From AP-15 sp963703745 (GTDB taxonomy: Bacteria; Pseudomonadota; Alphaproteobacteria; ATCC43930; CGMCC-115725), in the NCBI GenBank assembly GCA_963703745.1, contig CAVPFL010000003.1, positions 558,001-622,000 of the forward strand: a stretch of 64,000 bases of DNA. The letters are read 5' to 3'. Of this stretch, positions 16,433 through 23,769 are shown one piece after another. The notes beneath the pieces are model-generated. The model searched no databases and was not told where the DNA came from. It worked only from the letters and a program-made list of their open reading frames with translations. A program made the position numbers and the translations under genes. Numbering within the stretch: the stretch's first letter is position 1; the number at the start of each line of letters is the position of its first letter.

Positions 16433-17407
16433 TCACCTCATCAATATCAAATCCTTTGTTGGCTGTGGCGCCTGTGGGTATGTGGGCGAAGGCGAGCATT
16501 TCCCCGCTGTCCGAGCTGGCTCGGGAAGCGGGGGAAGCGGAGCCGGTCGGCAACGCCGATCGTCCACATATCCACAGGCCTTCCTGGTAAATTGCCGCGG
16601 CGTGCGATAGCCGAGGCTCTGGTGCTGGCGCTCCTCATTGTAGAAATCGAGCCAAGCTCCAATACCTGCTTTGGCCTCCGACACGCTCGCATAGGCGTTG
16701 AGGTAGACCTCCTCGTATTTGAGGCTTCGCCACAGCCGCTCGACGAAGATGTTGTCCATGCACCGGCCCTTGCCGTCCATGCTGATGGTGATCTGATGAT
16801 CCTTCAGCGTGCCGGTGAAATCGTCGCTGGTGAACTGACTGCCCTGGTCGGTATTGAAGATCTCGGGCCGGCCGTATCGGCAGAGCGCCTCCTCGAGCGC
16901 CTCGACACAAAAATCGGCGCCAAGCGTGTTCGACAGTCGCCACGCCAGCACCGCGCGGCTGACCCAGTCCATGACGACCACCAGATAGAGAAAGCCCTTG
17001 GCCATCGGGATATACGTAACGTCCGAGCACCACACCTGATTGACCCGCTCGATCGCCATCCCGCCGAGCAAGTACGGGTAGATCTTGTGCTCAGCTGCCG
17101 CCTTGCTGGTGTGCGGGCGCTGGTAGATCGCCACCAGTCCCATCAGACGCATCAGTCGCTGGACCCGCTTGCGGTTGACTAGGTGACCCCGGGTGGCCAG
17201 CCATGCCGCCATTCGGCGCGAGCCGTAATAGGGCCGCGCCAGATAGTGCCGGTCGATCAACGCCATGATGGTACGGTCCTCCTCGCCGACCTCGTCCGGC
17301 CGCCGGTAGACCGAAGAGCGCGATATCGCCAGCAAACGGCACTGCTGTGATATCGGCAGCGCCGGATCCGTGCGCTCGACCAGCGCGCGCCGTTCCGCTC
17401 GGCTCAT
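16433..17407 (-). CDS. IS3-family transposase OrfB (DDE integrase core)
   Basis: 324 residues. The HTH_21 region (ALIDRHYLARPYYGSRRMAA) is followed by the rve/DDE core with first Asp in VWCSDVTYIPMAKGFLYLVV, second in FNTDQGSQFTS and Glu in NIFVERLWRSLKYEEVYL. The C-terminal FYNEERQHQSLGYRTPRQF is typical. The ATG overlaps the orfA stop (ATGA) at 17404-17407, so reinitiation may substitute for, or accompany, the programmed frameshift usual in IS3. Confidence 0.95.
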   Translation of the reverse strand: MSRAERRALVERTDPALPISQQCRLLAISRSSVYRRPDEVGEEDRTIMALIDRHYLARPYYGSRRMAAWLATRGHLVNRKRVQRLMRLMGLVAIYQRPHTSKAAAEHKIYPYLLGGMAIERVNQVWCSDVTYIPMAKGFLYLVVVMDWVSRAVLAWRLSNTLGADFCVEALEEALCRYGRPEIFNTDQGSQFTSDDFTGTLKDHQITISMDGKGRCMDNIFVERLWRSLKYEEVYLNAYASVSEAKAGIGAWLDFYNEERQHQSLGYRTPRQFTRKACGYVDDRRCRPAPLPPLPEPARTAGKCSPSPTYPQAPQPTKDLILMR

Positions 17408-17709
17408 TTGCCGAGCTTTCGTGCCAAAAAATCGTTTTCGACCTTCAGTTGGCCAATCTGCCGGTACAGAAGATCGACCTGCGCCTCGCTGGCCACACTC
17501 TCGACCGTTGCACCGCCGCCTTCGAAAACACTCGCCGCCCCGTCCAGCAGCTGCTTCTTCCAGTTATAGATCTGGTTCGGATGGACCCCGAACTCACTCG
17601 CCAGTTCGGCGATCGTCCGGTCACCCCTGACCGCCGCCAGCGCCACCTTCGCCTTGAACGCCGCATTGTGCTTCTTCCGTGTCCGCTTCATGTCCTGCTC
17701 CTGCGCCAT
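17404..17709 (-). CDS. IS3-family transposase OrfA (helix-turn-helix)
   Basis: 101 residues, or 95 from MKRTRKKHN. The HTH segment FKAKVALAAVRGDRTIAELA then SEFGVHPNQIYNWKKQLLDG is characteristic of IS3 OrfA, and a leucine-zipper-like region QVDLLYRQIGQLKVENDFLA follows. It binds the element ends and partners with OrfB in transposition. Intact. Confidence 0.94.
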   Translation of the reverse strand: MAQEQDMKRTRKKHNAAFKAKVALAAVRGDRTIAELASEFGVHPNQIYNWKKQLLDGAASVFEGGGATVESVASEAQVDLLYRQIGQLKVENDFLARKLGK

Positions 17710-17803
17710 CGCGCTTTCTAGGGGCAGGGCTCCACCTTAGCCAACTGTCTCATTTTTGGGGTCCATCTCAGTAGTAGTGCTGTCCGATCGCCCTTAAAAT
17801 GAT

Positions 17804-17809
17804 TATAAT
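17804..17809 (+). promoter_or_regulatory. candidate -10 box for the cystathionine beta-lyase-like gene
   Basis: TATAAT in an AT-rich stretch 34 bp right of the insertion sequence and about 60 bp before the likely start codon. The matching -35 position (about 17781-17786) is poor, so this is tentative. The IS right end lies immediately upstream and may have displaced the original upstream region. Confidence 0.3.
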
Positions 17810-17869
17810 ATTTAGGGTTGCGAGCGCCTATCGGTCCCGAAGCGGCGCCGGAACGGCGGAGTGCACCTT

Positions 17870-19075
17870 ATGAAGAGTGATGGTGGGCGAAGGAATTACC
17901 GCAAGGACACGCTCCTGGCCCATCTCGGGCGCCACCCCGAAGGCCAGCACGGTGCCGTCAACCCGCCGGTCTATCACGCGTCGACGATCCTTTCCGCAAA
18001 CATGGCCGAATGGGAAGTCAAGCGCGACCCTAAGACGCGCTTCGATGTGGTGCGCTACGGCCTGCTCGGCACGCCAACCACTTTCGCGCTCGAAGAGGCA
18101 TTGGCAGCGATCGAGGGCGGCCATCGCGCGATGCTGATGTCCTCGGGGTTGGCCGCAATCACCGCACCTCTGCAGGCCTGCCTCAAATGCGGAGACCACC
18201 TGCTGATGGTCGATTCCGCGTACGGGCCAGCGCGCAACTTTTGCGAACGGGTGCTCACCCGCTGCGGCGTCGCCACGACCTATTACGACCCGCTGATCGG
18301 CGACGGCATCGCCCGGCTGATGCGCCCGAACACCAAGGTCGTTTATGTCGAATCACCCGGCTCGCTGACCTTTGAGGTGCAGGATGTGCCGGCGATCGCC
18401 GCCGCGGCGCACGAGGCGGGCGCCAAAGTGCTGATGGACAACACTTGGGCCTCGCCCTACCTATTCCCGTCTTTCCTCCGCGGCGTCGATGTTTCGATCC
18501 ACGCGGCGACCAAATACATCGTCGGTCATTCCGACGTAATCCTCGGCGCCGTGATCACCACCGAGGAGATGTATCTGAAAGTGCGCACAATGGCCGCCGA
18601 TCTGGGTCACTGTGCTGCACCCGACGATGTCTATTATGCATTGCGCGGCTTGCGGACATTGAGCGTACGGATCGAGCGGCACGAAAAGAACGCGCTCGCG
18701 GTGGCGCGCTGGCTGCAGACCCGGCCCGAAGTGTCGCGTGTCCTCTACCCGGCCTTGCCGGAGGACCCCGGCCACGTGCTCTGGAAACGCGACTTTCTCG
18801 GCGCCAGCGGGTTATTCGGCGTGGTTCTAAGGCCAGCACCGAAAGAGGCGGTCTACGCGATGATCGACGCGCTCGACTTGTTCGGCATCGGCTCCAGCTG
18901 GGGCGGCTTTGAAAGCCTGATCCTGCCGACCAATCCCGAACGTAGCCGCACCGCGACGCGCTGGACGGCGGAGGGCCCGACCTTGCGCCTCCACATCGGG
19001 CTCGAAGATCCGCAGGATCTGATCGAGGATCTCGAACGCGGCTTTCACCAACTCCATGTCGCGATGGCGGCGTAA
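17870..19075 (+). CDS. metC: cystathionine beta-lyase-like PLP-dependent trans-sulfuration enzyme
   Basis: 401 residues of the Cys/Met metabolism PLP family. Visible are DTLLAHLGRHPEGQHGAVNP (N-terminal), YGLLGTPTTFALEEALAAIE, the active-site MSSGLAAI loop, LMDNTWASPYLFPSF and the PLP lysine in SIHAATKYIVGHSDV (about residue 215), then FGIGSSWGGFESLI. These are closer to MetC of proteobacteria than to MetB. It converts cystathionine to homocysteine, or acts on related sulfur substrates. The start ATG at 17870 follows GGAG by 9 nt. A GTG at 17861 is possible. It stops 8 bp before the converging enolase-family gene. Confidence 0.88.
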   Translation: MKSDGGRRNYRKDTLLAHLGRHPEGQHGAVNPPVYHASTILSANMAEWEVKRDPKTRFDVVRYGLLGTPTTFALEEALAAIEGGHRAMLMSSGLAAITAPLQACLKCGDHLLMVDSAYGPARNFCERVLTRCGVATTYYDPLIGDGIARLMRPNTKVVYVESPGSLTFEVQDVPAIAAAAHEAGAKVLMDNTWASPYLFPSFLRGVDVSIHAATKYIVGHSDVILGAVITTEEMYLKVRTMAADLGHCAAPDDVYYALRGLRTLSVRIERHEKNALAVARWLQTRPEVSRVLYPALPEDPGHVLWKRDFLGASGLFGVVLRPAPKEAVYAMIDALDLFGIGSSWGGFESLILPTNPERSRTATRWTAEGPTLRLHIGLEDPQDLIEDLERGFHQLHVAMAA

Positions 19076-19083
19076 ACCGCGAG

Positions 19084-20184
19084 TCAGGCGACCGCGAACC
19101 GCCTGACCGTCTCCTCGTTGAATTTGAGCCCGAGCCCGGGGGCGGTCGGCATGACGAGGTCCCCGTTCTGCGGCGCCGGGACTTCCTCGAAAAGGCGGAA
19201 TAGCCGGGGCATGTACTCGACGGTCAGACCGTTGGGGACGGCCCCGACCAGATGCACATGGATCTCCGGCACGCCATGGCTGACCACCGGCAGGTTGAAG
19301 GCTTCTGCCATGCCGGCGATCTTGAGCCATGGGGTAATGCCGCCGGAGCGCACCTGATCGATCATCACGATGTCCACCGCGCGGGCCTCGAGCATGTGGC
19401 GGAACGGCGCGATGCCCCAGAGGTATTCGCCGCCTGCAACCGGCGTTGACAGGGCCGCGGCCACCCGCGCAAGACCGGGGTAGTCGTCGTGCGCCGTTAC
19501 ATCCTCGAACCAATAGAGGCCGACACCGGCGTCTTCGACCCGTCGACCGATATCGATCGCCTGCTCGACCCGCCAGCGCTGGTTGATGTCGCACATCAAA
19601 TCCATCTCCGGGCCGACCGCCTCGCGAATTAGGCGAGCCTGCTCGACTTCGCGCGCCGGGGAGGTGACGGCTGGCAGGCCGAGCTGCATTTTCGCCTGGC
19701 GATAGCCTTTTTCGCGCAGCCTTCCGGCTGCGGTGACGGCCTCCTCGAGCTTGAGCCCGCGGCGCAATGCCCCGCTGGCGTAGGTGGCGATCCGGTCGCG
19801 CCCGCCCCCCAGCAACTTCCACAGCGGCAGGTTCAGCGCCTTGCCCTTGATGTCCCAAAGCGCCACGTCGATCGCCGACATGGCCATCGTAAAGATCCCG
19901 CCCGGGCCGGCGCCCCCCGCCGCCGCGGTCAGCTTTGCCGCGATCGCCTCGACGCGCAGCGGATCCTCGCCGATCGTGAGCGCGCCCAGTTCGTCGACGG
20001 CGCGTTTTAAGGTAGCGGTCAGCCGGCCGCCGAAATAGGTCACCCCGATCCCCTCGATCCCGTCGTCGGTGGCTATCTTCAAAGTTACGATCGGGTTGGT
20101 CGCGTTGGGGTTTTCCGAAAACCCGGCGAGCGGTTCGTCGTTCGGCAGTGCCACGATCTGCGAACGGATGGTCGAGATCTTCAT
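19084..20184 (-). CDS. mandelate racemase/muconate lactonizing enzyme family protein (copy 2)
   Basis: 366 residues of the enolase superfamily, MR subgroup. Metal ligands are read in LMCDINQRW (Asp), WFEDVTAHDDY (Glu) and PVAGGEYL (Glu). The His-Asp dyad is MIDQVRSGG and VVSHGVPEI, and a Glu in LTVEYM follows. Instead of KxK on the second strand it has AKMQL, so the second lysine is Gln. The enzyme probably abstracts a proton alpha to a carboxylate of an acid sugar or similar compound. The ATG overlaps the stop of its paralogue (ATGA), which sets the start. Confidence 0.9.
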   Translation of the reverse strand: MKISTIRSQIVALPNDEPLAGFSENPNATNPIVTLKIATDDGIEGIGVTYFGGRLTATLKRAVDELGALTIGEDPLRVEAIAAKLTAAAGGAGPGGIFTMAMSAIDVALWDIKGKALNLPLWKLLGGGRDRIATYASGALRRGLKLEEAVTAAGRLREKGYRQAKMQLGLPAVTSPAREVEQARLIREAVGPEMDLMCDINQRWRVEQAIDIGRRVEDAGVGLYWFEDVTAHDDYPGLARVAAALSTPVAGGEYLWGIAPFRHMLEARAVDIVMIDQVRSGGITPWLKIAGMAEAFNLPVVSHGVPEIHVHLVGAVPNGLTVEYMPRLFRLFEEVPAPQNGDLVMPTAPGLGLKFNEETVRRFAVA

Positions 20185-21284
20185 CTTGCCGACTTGAACC
20201 GGGTGATCGTGTCTTCTCGGAAAGCGAGGCCAAGACCGGGACGGTCGGACAGGACCAGCTCGCTGTTTTCGAGGGCGGCGGTGCCTTCGAACAATTGCAG
20301 CATCCAGCCCATGTATTCGACGGTGAGCCCATTGGGTACCGCCGCCACGAGGTGGGCGTGGATCTCGGGTATCACGTGGCTGACCACCGGCAGATTGAAG
20401 GCCTCGGCCATGCTGGCGACTTTGATCCATTGGGTTATGCCGCCGACGCGGATCAGGTCGATCATCACGTAGTCGACCGAGCGCGCCTCGATCATGTGGC
20501 GGAACGGGACGATGCCGTAAACGAGTTCGCCGCCGCAGATCGGCGTCGCCAACGCCGCATTGACCCGAGCAATCCCGGCGTAGTCATCATGCGCCGTCAC
20601 GTCCTCGAGCCAGAAGAGCCCGACCCCCGCATCTTCGACCCGCTTGCCGATGTCGATCGCCTGCTCGACCCGCCAGCGCTGGTTGATGTCGCACATCAGT
20701 TTGATGTCGGGGCCGATCGCCTCGCGCACCCGCCGCATTCGCTCGACCTCCTTGGCGGGTGAGGTGTCGCCGGGTAACGCGAGCTGCGTCTTCATCTCGC
20801 GAAAGCCCTTGTTCTTCAGTCGCCCGGCCGCGGCGACCACCTCGTCGAGCGACAGGCTGCGCCGCAACGCGCCGCTCGCATAGGTCGGCACGCGCTGCCG
20901 GGCGCCGCCGAGCAATTTCCACAACGGCTGGTTTAGGGCCTTGCCGCGAATGTCCCACAGCGCGATGTCGAGCGCCGACAGCGCCAAGGTGAACATCCCC
21001 GCCGGTCCGGAGCCGCCAGCCGCGGCGCGCAGCTTCGCGATGATCGCCTCTATGCGCAGCGGATCCTCGCCGATCGTCAATGCACCGAGGTCGTCGACGG
21101 CGCGCTTCAGCGAGGCCGTGATGGCCCCCCCGTAGAAGGTAACCCCGATCCCTTCGATGCCGTCATCTGTGTCGAGCCGCACGATCACGATCGGCCGCGC
21201 GGCGGTCGTATCTTCCGGGGTGTTGGCGAGCGGATCCTGTTGCGGCATGACCAGGATCTGCGAGCGGATGCGAGATATCTTCAT
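20181..21284 (-). CDS. mandelate racemase/muconate lactonizing enzyme family protein (copy 1)
   Basis: 367 residues, closely similar to the following gene along its whole length (I estimate about two thirds identical). It has the same Asp/Glu/Glu metal ligands (LMCDINQRW, WLEDVTAHDDY, CGGELV), His dyad (VMIDLIRVGG, VVSHVIPEI) and the same KxQ (MKTQLALP). The start has GGGAGGT 6 nt upstream. Substrate unknown. Tandem paralogues often act on related isomers. First gene of a two-gene operon. Confidence 0.92.
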   Translation of the reverse strand: MKISRIRSQILVMPQQDPLANTPEDTTAARPIVIVRLDTDDGIEGIGVTFYGGAITASLKRAVDDLGALTIGEDPLRIEAIIAKLRAAAGGSGPAGMFTLALSALDIALWDIRGKALNQPLWKLLGGARQRVPTYASGALRRSLSLDEVVAAAGRLKNKGFREMKTQLALPGDTSPAKEVERMRRVREAIGPDIKLMCDINQRWRVEQAIDIGKRVEDAGVGLFWLEDVTAHDDYAGIARVNAALATPICGGELVYGIVPFRHMIEARSVDYVMIDLIRVGGITQWIKVASMAEAFNLPVVSHVIPEIHAHLVAAVPNGLTVEYMGWMLQLFEGTAALENSELVLSDRPGLGLAFREDTITRFKSAR

Positions 21285-21526
21285 CGGTTACCTCCCGAGC
21301 TGAATTCCGCTGCCGGCAGCGAAAAACCCTATTCAAGCTGCTAAAATCGTCCAATCATCGTAGAAACCCTTAATATATCAGTGGCTTGGGTATGTTTTGC
21401 AAAGCCCGCCGACGGCCGAATTTGCGGCCGCAAATCGGGCGCGGCAGCGGTATTTGGTGGAGGCCGTCATAGGCCTAAATGGCATCACATTAACCGATTG
21501 ATAATTGATTTTTTTTCATGTGAGGT

Positions 21527-21940
21527 TCATATAGACGCAAACCGGGCTGCTGCAAGGCGGCGGGGCTCGCCGCGTGGTTTTGCGGCGATCGCCTGCTCGA
21601 TCTTGGCCAGCAGGCGGTCGAATTCGATGGGCTTGGTGTCGAAATCGTTGCAGCCGGTGGCGAGCGCCTTCTCGCGGTCGCCCGCCATTGCGTGCGCGCT
21701 CAGCGCCATGATCGGAATGTCGCGCGTCGCCGGGTCGGCCTTCAGCCGCCGCGCCGCCTCCCAGCCGTCGATCTCGGGAAGGTTCAAATCCATCAGGATC
21801 AGGTTCGGCTGTTTGGCGTCTGCCGTGGCGATCCCTTCAGCGCCCGTCGCGGCGCTGAGGATCTCGTAGCCGCCTTGCACGTCGAAGAACAAGGTCAGCA
21901 TATAGAGGTTGTCCTCATTGTCTTCTATATAGAGAAGCAT
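21527..21940 (-). CDS. single-domain response regulator (CheY/DivK-like)
   Basis: 137 residues consisting of one receiver domain: acidic pair in LLYIEDNEDN, phosphoacceptor Asp at about 51 in NLILMDLNLPEIDGWE, Thr/Ser in ALSAHAM and Lys in DFDTKPIEF. The sequence LPEIDGWEAARRLKADPATR resembles DivK- and hybrid-kinase-type receivers. No output domain. Its kinase is not in the window. A second, frameshifted copy lies 1.5 kb upstream with about 90 percent nucleotide identity in the best part. Confidence 0.88.
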   Translation of the reverse strand: MLLYIEDNEDNLYMLTLFFDVQGGYEILSAATGAEGIATADAKQPNLILMDLNLPEIDGWEAARRLKADPATRDIPIMALSAHAMAGDREKALATGCNDFDTKPIEFDRLLAKIEQAIAAKPRGEPRRLAAARFASI

Positions 21941-22010
21941 AGAGAAGCCTTCGCACGGTCGTACTTTCGCTCCAGCGATAGGAATTATGTGAGACGCGGC
22001 AAGGAAGCTG

Positions 22011-22078
22011 CCCCTCACCCTCCCGCTTCGCGGGTTCCTCCCTCTCTCCGCTCGCGGAAAAAGGGTTGGGGTGAGGGG
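22011..22078. repeat. intergenic palindromic repeat
   Basis: Outer arms CCCCTCACC and GGTGAGGGG enclose smaller hairpins (CCCGCTTCGCGGG and CCGCTCGCGG). Similar CCTCACCCTCCC / CCCTCTC modules recur near 56913-57050. This type of element is common between alphaproteobacterial genes. Here it has run into the end of the receiver remnant next to it and forms that frame's last codons. Confidence 0.75.
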
Positions 22079-22360
22079 CTTCTTTTGATCTCGGCGAGCA
22101 GGGCGCCGACACGGGTGATCAGCTCGGCGGGTGCGTAAGCGCTCTTGGAGAGGATCTGTTCGACCCCGCCATTGAGCCGCTGGCGGTCCTCGGCCGTCCG
22201 GTCGAGCGCGGTGACGACGACGACCGGGATGGCGCGCCAAGCTGCCTTTGCCTGCAGCGCCGCCACCAGCTCGAAGCCGTCCATCTCAGGCATCATCAGA
22301 TCGAGCAGGATCACGTCGGGTAATTCCGCCCTGATCGCGTCAGCGCCTCGTCGGCGTCAT
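22015..22360 (-). pseudogene. remnant of a receiver-domain protein
   Basis: One frame reads AIRAELPDVILLDLMMPEMD followed by GFELVAALQAKAAW, VVVVTALDRTAEDR, ILSKSAYAPAELITRVGALL, i.e. the second half of a receiver domain with phosphoacceptor, Thr and a Ser-Lys equivalent. In a different frame just upstream, VDDADEALTR resembles the first strand of a receiver, but the 35-40 residues that should lie between are missing. No start codon is in place. It begins directly after the protease stop codon. Likely a deletion remnant, perhaps of a hybrid kinase. Confidence 0.65.
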
Positions 22361-23008
22361 CTACCGGGTGTGCCAGTCGGCGGGATAAAGATGCAGCAGC
22401 AGCGCCTTTTCATCATTGGTCAGTGGAAAATAGTGCTCGGTGGCGGATTGAAACGCCGTCGGCCGGCACGGGGCTGGACGCCCGCACATCAGCATCGTCG
22501 GATCGCTGTTGTGCGCGAGGCCGATCGCGTGCCCCAGTTCGTGGGCGATCACATTGCGCGCAACGTTGGGCAGGGTCATCGGGTACGTTCTGATAGCGAC
22601 CAGTCCTTTCCCGATCGGCCAGTGCCACGAGAACGAGATGAACTCGGCATCCGACAGGACAACGACGATGTCGCCCGGGATGGAAGCCAACTGCTCGGGA
22701 AGCGGCGGGTGCGCTCCGTTCAGGGTGCTGTTGTGCAGTGCCACAATCAGACCGTCCGGGAGGCTCCCTTCCTGCTGCGTAACCGGGCCCAGTCGGAAGC
22801 GCGAGCCGAGATCGCTGAAGGTTTGATTCCAGAACGCGACGGCGTCGCGTACCAATGCCTGGCGCGGATCGTCTGCCGCGCCGAGCACGGCGATCGCCGG
22901 CACCCGATCCCACGCGAAGCCCAGCCCCGCTGCCAACACCCGAGCGGTGGGCCAGTCTGCCGCCAGCAGAGCCGTCGCGATGCCTTGCATTGCGTCCCGA
23001 CGGTTCAT
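22361..23008 (-). CDS. metzincin-type zinc metalloprotease (matrixin-like), putative
   Basis: 215 residues from ATG at 23008 with GGGAGGGG upstream. The zinc motif HELGHAIGLAH (about 156-166) is complete, with three His and the catalytic Glu, and a Met in SDPTMLMCG downstream fits a Met-turn. This is the M10/M12-like archaemetzincin-matrixin pattern. The N-terminus MNRRDAMQGIATALLAA looks like a twin-arginine-type or weak signal peptide, so export is likely. Two cysteines near 175-181 may form a disulfide. Placed between two copies of a response regulator, with no obvious partner. Confidence 0.75.
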   Translation of the reverse strand: MNRRDAMQGIATALLAADWPTARVLAAGLGFAWDRVPAIAVLGAADDPRQALVRDAVAFWNQTFSDLGSRFRLGPVTQQEGSLPDGLIVALHNSTLNGAHPPLPEQLASIPGDIVVVLSDAEFISFSWHWPIGKGLVAIRTYPMTLPNVARNVIAHELGHAIGLAHNSDPTMLMCGRPAPCRPTAFQSATEHYFPLTNDEKALLLHLYPADWHTR

Positions 23009-23031
23009 GACCCCTCCCAGCTGACGCAGCA

Positions 23032-23455
23032 TCACGGCCCCCTCCCAATCCCTCCCCGCGTACGGGGGCGTACGGGGGAGGGATTGGGTGGGGGCTGGGT
23101 GGCCAGGGCCTGTTGGATCTTCCCGAGCAGGCGGTCGAATTCGATGGGCTTGGTGTCGAAATCGTTGCAGCCGGCGGCGAGCGCCTTCTCGCGGTCGCCG
23201 GGCATCGCGTGCGCGCTCAATGCGATGATCGGAATGTCGCATGTCGCCGGGTCGGCCTTCAGGCGCCGCGTCGCCTCCCAGCCGTCGAACTCCGGCAGGT
23301 TCAGATCCATCAGGATCAGATAGGGCTGCTCGGTGGCCGCCATCGCGATCCCGGCGGCGCCATCCCGGGCGCTGAGGATTTCGTATCCGCCCAGCACGTC
23401 GAACCACAGCTGCCGCATGTAGAGATTGTTCTCGTTGTCCTCGCAGCAGCGGCAC
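23032..23455 (-). pseudogene. second copy of the response regulator, frameshifted near its start
   Basis: From EDNENNLYMRQLWFDVLGGY onward it parallels the intact regulator at 21527-21940, including LILMDLNLPEFDGWEATRRL and DFDTKPIEFDRLLGKIQQAL. The expected start GTG-CCG-CTG-CTG at 23455 is in another frame. Compared with the intact copy, about five bases are missing at about 23443, where the second half of strand beta-1 (YV/YI) should be. The C-terminus runs into a palindromic repeat. A GTG at 23598 could start a fused frame, but its extra N-terminus resembles nothing known. Confidence 0.65.
23038..23095. repeat. intergenic palindromic repeat with near-perfect 20-bp arms
   Basis: Left arm CCCCTCCCAATCCCTCCCC, right arm GGGGAGGGATTGGGTGGGGG, with the centre containing CGTACGGGGG twice. 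It would form a strong hairpin, and lies at the 3' end of the frameshifted regulator copy, upstream of the protease gene. It may act as a terminator or mRNA stabiliser. Confidence 0.75.
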
Positions 23456-23769
23456 CTCAAGCTGGTAGGTCGCACGGACGCCGCACTCTCGGGAACCGCG
23501 TAGTCCGGGTCGACGCGAACGTCCTCGATTGCGGCTTTAAGGAGACGTTCGACATTATCGACGAGCGCGGACTGCACGACTTCGCCGCCCGGGTCCACAA
23601 TGCGCCAACCACTCTGTTCGCTCGGATCACGATCCGCACCGACGAGCCCCCGCGGGTGCTCCCGCCGCGTGACGGCGCCCTATTGAAGAGCCGGTTCCGG
23701 CGCGCGATTGGCGCGGAATAATCCCTTCTACAGCAAGCCCTGCGAAGCCCGTACGGTGGGAATTTTCGG
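23456..23769. other. region between regulator copy 2 and the MscS gene
   Basis: A minus-strand frame open from a TAG at about 23684 gives a coherent-looking stretch (ALVDNVERLLKAAIEDVRVD then PDYAVPESAASV) that merges into the receiver frame. It has no usual start except GTG at 23598. Its amino-acid composition looks genic, so it may be part of a decayed gene, but I cannot name it. Confidence 0.3.

Larger units (their letters stand above)
16317..17770 (-). mobile_element. IS3-family insertion sequence, complete, with 3-bp target duplication
   Basis: About 1,454 bp with two overlapping transposase frames on the minus strand. The ends are imperfect inverted repeats: left TGAGGTGGACCCC (from 16317), then TGAGACAG a few bases in; right, read inward on the minus strand, TGAGATGGACCCC (from 17770), then TGAGACAG. 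The flanks show GTA on both sides (16314-16316 and 17771-17773), the 3-bp duplication expected of IS3 elements. Both frames are open, so the element may be active or was inserted recently. Confidence 0.9.

Noticed and set aside
22361..23455. One long gene running from the regulator copy through the protease
   Set aside because: The protease has its own ATG with GGGAGGGG at 23008, and the upstream residues are out-of-frame reading of the receiver domain.
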